From the NCBI GenBank assembly GCA_000787465.1, contig JSYX01000912.1:1-10086 (forward strand): 10,086 nucleotides of DNA, in the 5' to 3' direction. Origin of the DNA: Thermomucor indicae-seudaticae. Lineage: Eukaryota > Mucoromycota > Mucoromycetes > Mucorales > Lichtheimiaceae. The notes below the pieces were generated by a model that saw nothing but the letters and a program-made list of their open reading frames with translations, was not told the origin of the DNA and searched no databases. The translations under genes and the position numbers were made by a program. Below, piece by piece: positions 8,028 to 10,086 of this stretch (positions are counted from its first letter, which is position 1; every line of letters begins with the position of its first letter).

Positions 8028-8495
8028 GAATTTTCACATGGACTGGTGGTTCCACCGCTGTTACTCCGTGACAAGATCAGTGTCGGGGGTTGCCCTAACA
8101 GCACGCGTTGGATATTCCGAGGCACACGCAAGAAAATCCTGAAATGGATGCGTCATCATGCCCACTTGGTGATTCAAAATACCTCTTGCGGTGTCATGCC
8201 GCCAACAGACACAGAGATTGTGTTTGACCTGCGACCCCTTTCAAATTGGGAGCAATCCGCCTTGGATTATATCCGGTCATTCTTTGGGAGGAACTATGAG
8301 CACGTGATATGTGAAATCCGGCCACGTGAAGGCTGCGACAAACGCGTGCTTTTAACAAAGTGTCGGCTAATAAGTCGAAGCTGTGTGCGACTCGGAGATG
8401 TGGTGGATATATTGGAATGTGATTGGTACAGACCTGGACCTAGCCTTTGTCAGCGAGTTATCGATCTCTTTATGGATAATCCATGTCTCCATTAG
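8028..8495 (+). CDS. Orphan reading frame, 5' end unresolved
   Basis: An open frame from 8028 (right after CCCCCTAG, which looks like a splice acceptor) to a TAG at 8493-8495 encodes about 155 residues, including VVPPLLLRDKISVGGC, WMRHHAHLVIQNTSCGV and RLGDVVDILECDWYRPG. Composition and hydrophobic pattern look like those of a globular soluble protein; no motif, membrane segment or signal peptide is recognised. A TATA-like box (7891) and an ATG at 7945 with a GTATGC donor at 7973 suggest a first exon MRFIYGYHS, but joining 7972 to 8028 puts the second exon in the wrong frame, ending at a TGA near 8070. Either the first exon lies elsewhere, an acceptor such as the one at 8121 is used, translation begins at the internal ATG 8148 (115 residues), or the gene is broken by a frameshift. 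Confidence 0.35.
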   Translation, partial: EFSHGLVVPPLLLRDKISVGGCPNSTRWIFRGTRKKILKWMRHHAHLVIQNTSCGVMPPTDTEIVFDLRPLSNWEQSALDYIRSFFGRNYEHVICEIRPREGCDKRVLLTKCRLISRSCVRLGDVVDILECDWYRPGPSLCQRVIDLFMDNPCLH

Positions 8496-9759
8496 TCTCA
8501 GACCGGAAAAGCCATCCAACAAAAAGGTCTCAATAGCGTTTATTATAACTCCGTTGCCCTTCCCTGTCCCTATCTTAGTGCTCCCACCCCACGTACACAC
8601 ATTGTGTCTCTATTGTAAGTATATTTACTCCCATTCTTATTTTGTATAAAGACGAAAAAAAAAAACAAAAGGATCGTTATATAATGACCAATGAGATGAA
8701 GGTAGCACGACAGGTCATCAGTAGTAGAATGGTTTGGTGCTCGGTGATCCAGCATTACTGGCTTCTTGATATGATTTTCTAGATTGGATGATAGGTACAT
8801 CAGTATCCTTGGACTCTCGTGAAGACGATGAGCAGAGACAGCTGTTATGGATAAAGGGGTAATGAGTAGGCAAAAAGTGTTCAAAGATATCTCTCTTTCT
8901 TTTACCTTTCTGTCATTGGTAAGGACTTGCTTGTAAGGATTTGTCCTCGTCTATTCCGTCATTGTCATTGTCGTCAAGTCTGTTGCAGAAGTAACCACTT
9001 GTTGAGACTCCAGGTAAACTCAAGTTTTCATTTCTGAGGCCTTGGTAAGGTTCATCCATCCCAGAAGTTGCTGGTTTATGACGAGCCAGACATTGGGCTC
9101 GGATGCGATTTACTTGATGAACCATCCAGTTTTGGTCTGGGACCAGGAAGGCCAAGATAGGTAGACCACTGATAATAGATAGAAATACCCAAGTCGTTTC
9201 TTTCTATTTGGGGCTGCAGTAAGAGTTTTCTTACTGCGATCCCAAACCAAATTTTCACCATTTCTTTGGCGGTTGTCTTTGAACTCTGTCACTTCACACA
9301 GGCATTTCAAAGCACTTCCTTAACAGAGACTCTTTATTCACAGATGTTGATGGAGAACCATGATATTTTTGCCTCGGTCATGATTGTCAAGCTATGAGTC
9401 AGTTGCAGGTATCCCACAAAAAATTTTGACAGTGTTTCACACCAATCAAAAAAACAAGTGCCAAAAATTTGGAGACCTTTTCACCACAAATGTGCTTCTT
9501 TTAGCTTTTACCAACAGCCTTCGCTCAAATAAGTGACACCTCTTGCTCTTCTAAGCATCAGAATAAAACAAAACACTCCAAAGTGTACTGTCTCCAGCAG
9601 TCAGGCTACAAGTGTGAGATTTCCAAGATGGGACAGTTCATCATGAGGGTGACACAAAGAAAAATGGCTCGGGACCACGACCGCCATAAGAGAGTAAAAA
9701 ATTTTTCACTTTTGTTTATCTTTTCTTCTTCACACTGACTCTTATCGTACTCTTTCTGC
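8496..9759. other. Gene-poor region
   Basis: About 1.26 kb with no supported gene. It holds a run of A near 8658-8668 and several A- or T-rich patches (around 9420 and 9465). Short minus-strand frames at 8913-9155 and 9110-9310 overlap in different frames without recognisable motifs or start signals; they could be decayed coding or transposon sequence, but I cannot support that. The stretch 9702-9759 is pyrimidine-rich and probably serves the reading frame starting at 9760. Confidence 0.4.
9702..9759 (+). promoter_or_regulatory. Pyrimidine-rich leader or core promoter
   Basis: A T- and C-rich stretch (TTTTTCAC through TTTCTTCTTCACACTG to TCTTTCTGC) lies directly upstream of the ATG at 9760. 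Such tracts often mark the transcription start and 5' leader in fungal genes lacking a clear TATA box. Confidence 0.35.
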
Positions 9760-10086
9760 ATGTCTTCTACTATGACCTCTGCCTCGTTTTCTTCTGCTTC
9801 GCACTCTGCCGCTGCTTCTTCTCGTGCTTCCGCTACTCCGCCTTCGGGCCATTCTCGTCGTTTCGTGCGTTCGTCTTCGGCGCCTCTCGAAGGTTTGCCC
9901 GCTGTTTCTTCTTCCGGCACGTCGCCTGGTCTTCCGCGCGTTGCCGCGTCCACGCCCTCTGCTTCAGCCGTCGCTGCAGGTGTCAAGCGCGACTGGCCTT
10001 TTGACACGAAGGATGGTGTTGGTGAGCGCCAGAGGTGCTCCGGCTCTCTTGGTCGCAGTCTTACGTTGCCCTCTCCGGTAGTCATG
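9760..10086 (+). CDS. Ser/Ala-rich protein, N-terminal part only (runs off the window)
   Basis: The frame starts at the first ATG after an in-frame TGA (9736-9738) and stays open for 109 codons to the window end. The protein begins MSSTMTSASFSSASHSAAAS and continues as a Ser/Ala/Pro-rich, basic, probably disordered region (SGHSRRFVRSSSAPLEGLP), then KRDWPFDTKDGVGERQRC. No signal peptide, membrane segment or domain is visible. Codon use favours C, G or T at the third position, and the stretch is clearly more GC-rich than the DNA on its left. The antisense frame at 9606-10085 is also open, a common side effect of such composition, but it is less convincing because it lacks an upstream boundary and extends into the AT-rich leader. 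A disordered N terminus of a host protein or the first frame of a retroelement are both possible. Confidence 0.5.
   Translation, partial: MSSTMTSASFSSASHSAAASSRASATPPSGHSRRFVRSSSAPLEGLPAVSSSGTSPGLPRVAASTPSASAVAAGVKRDWPFDTKDGVGERQRCSGSLGRSLTLPSPVVM

Noticed and set aside
8913..9155. 80-codon minus-strand frame with an Asp/Asn-rich end
   Set aside because: The Asp/Asn stretch recalls calcium-binding loops, but there is no full motif, no upstream exon in frame, and neighbouring frames are full of stops.
9606..10085. 159-codon minus-strand frame rich in Glu and Arg
   Set aside because: It is antisense to the Ser/Ala-rich frame; Glu/Arg richness is what the complement of Ser/Ala codons gives. 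It extends into the AT-rich leader without any signal.
1..10086. CRISPR arrays, rRNA or tRNA genes
   Set aside because: No regularly spaced repeats and no conserved RNA gene sequence were seen; the genome is eukaryotic.

Overview
The window looks like genomic DNA of a filamentous fungus. Three multi-exon genes carry short introns (56-71 nt) with recognisable fungal branch-point-like motifs, the proteins have fungal family signatures (a ribosome-associated Hsp70 of the Ssz1 type; a zinc metallopeptidase of the yeast YIL108W type), and the intergenic DNA is AT-rich with pyrimidine tracts. An early-diverging lineage such as Mucoromycota is a reasonable guess, but the sequence alone does not prove it.

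Layout. 1-719: no supported gene, includes the 3' flank of the first gene. 720-2516 (minus): ssz1, four exons, 538 residues. 2751-3888 (minus): four-exon gene for a four-pass membrane protein with a long acidic, then Tyr/Pro/Gly/Gln-rich tail (315 residues), family not recognised. 3889-4536: divergent intergenic region. 4537-6764 (plus): six-exon gene for a metzincin-like zinc metallopeptidase with a C-terminal jacalin-like lectin domain (640 residues); it has a 14-nt microexon preceded by a GC-AG intron, and the zinc motif lies in a 46-nt exon. 6765-7210: nothing recognised. 7211-7668 (minus): possible relic of an unknown coding sequence, split by a 171-bp foldback element (7282-7452) with the hallmarks of a non-autonomous hAT transposon (8-bp direct duplication, TAAGG/TAGGG termini, long terminal inverted repeats, G-quadruplex-prone arms). 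7891-8495 (plus): TATA-like box and an orphan reading frame whose 5' end is unresolved. 8496-9759: about 1.26 kb with no supported gene. 9760-10086 (plus): 5' part of an uninterrupted, GC-richer, Ser/Ala-rich reading frame that leaves the window.

The genes do not form a functional pathway. The left half (ssz1, membrane protein, metallopeptidase) is ordinary conserved genome; the right part (about 7.2 kb onward) has the character of a less constrained region, with a transposon insertion, a possible gene relic, orphan reading frames and a long gene-poor stretch. Gene models below were assembled by hand by joining exons at splice sites that keep family motifs in frame; all three models close exactly in frame, but no transcript data were available.
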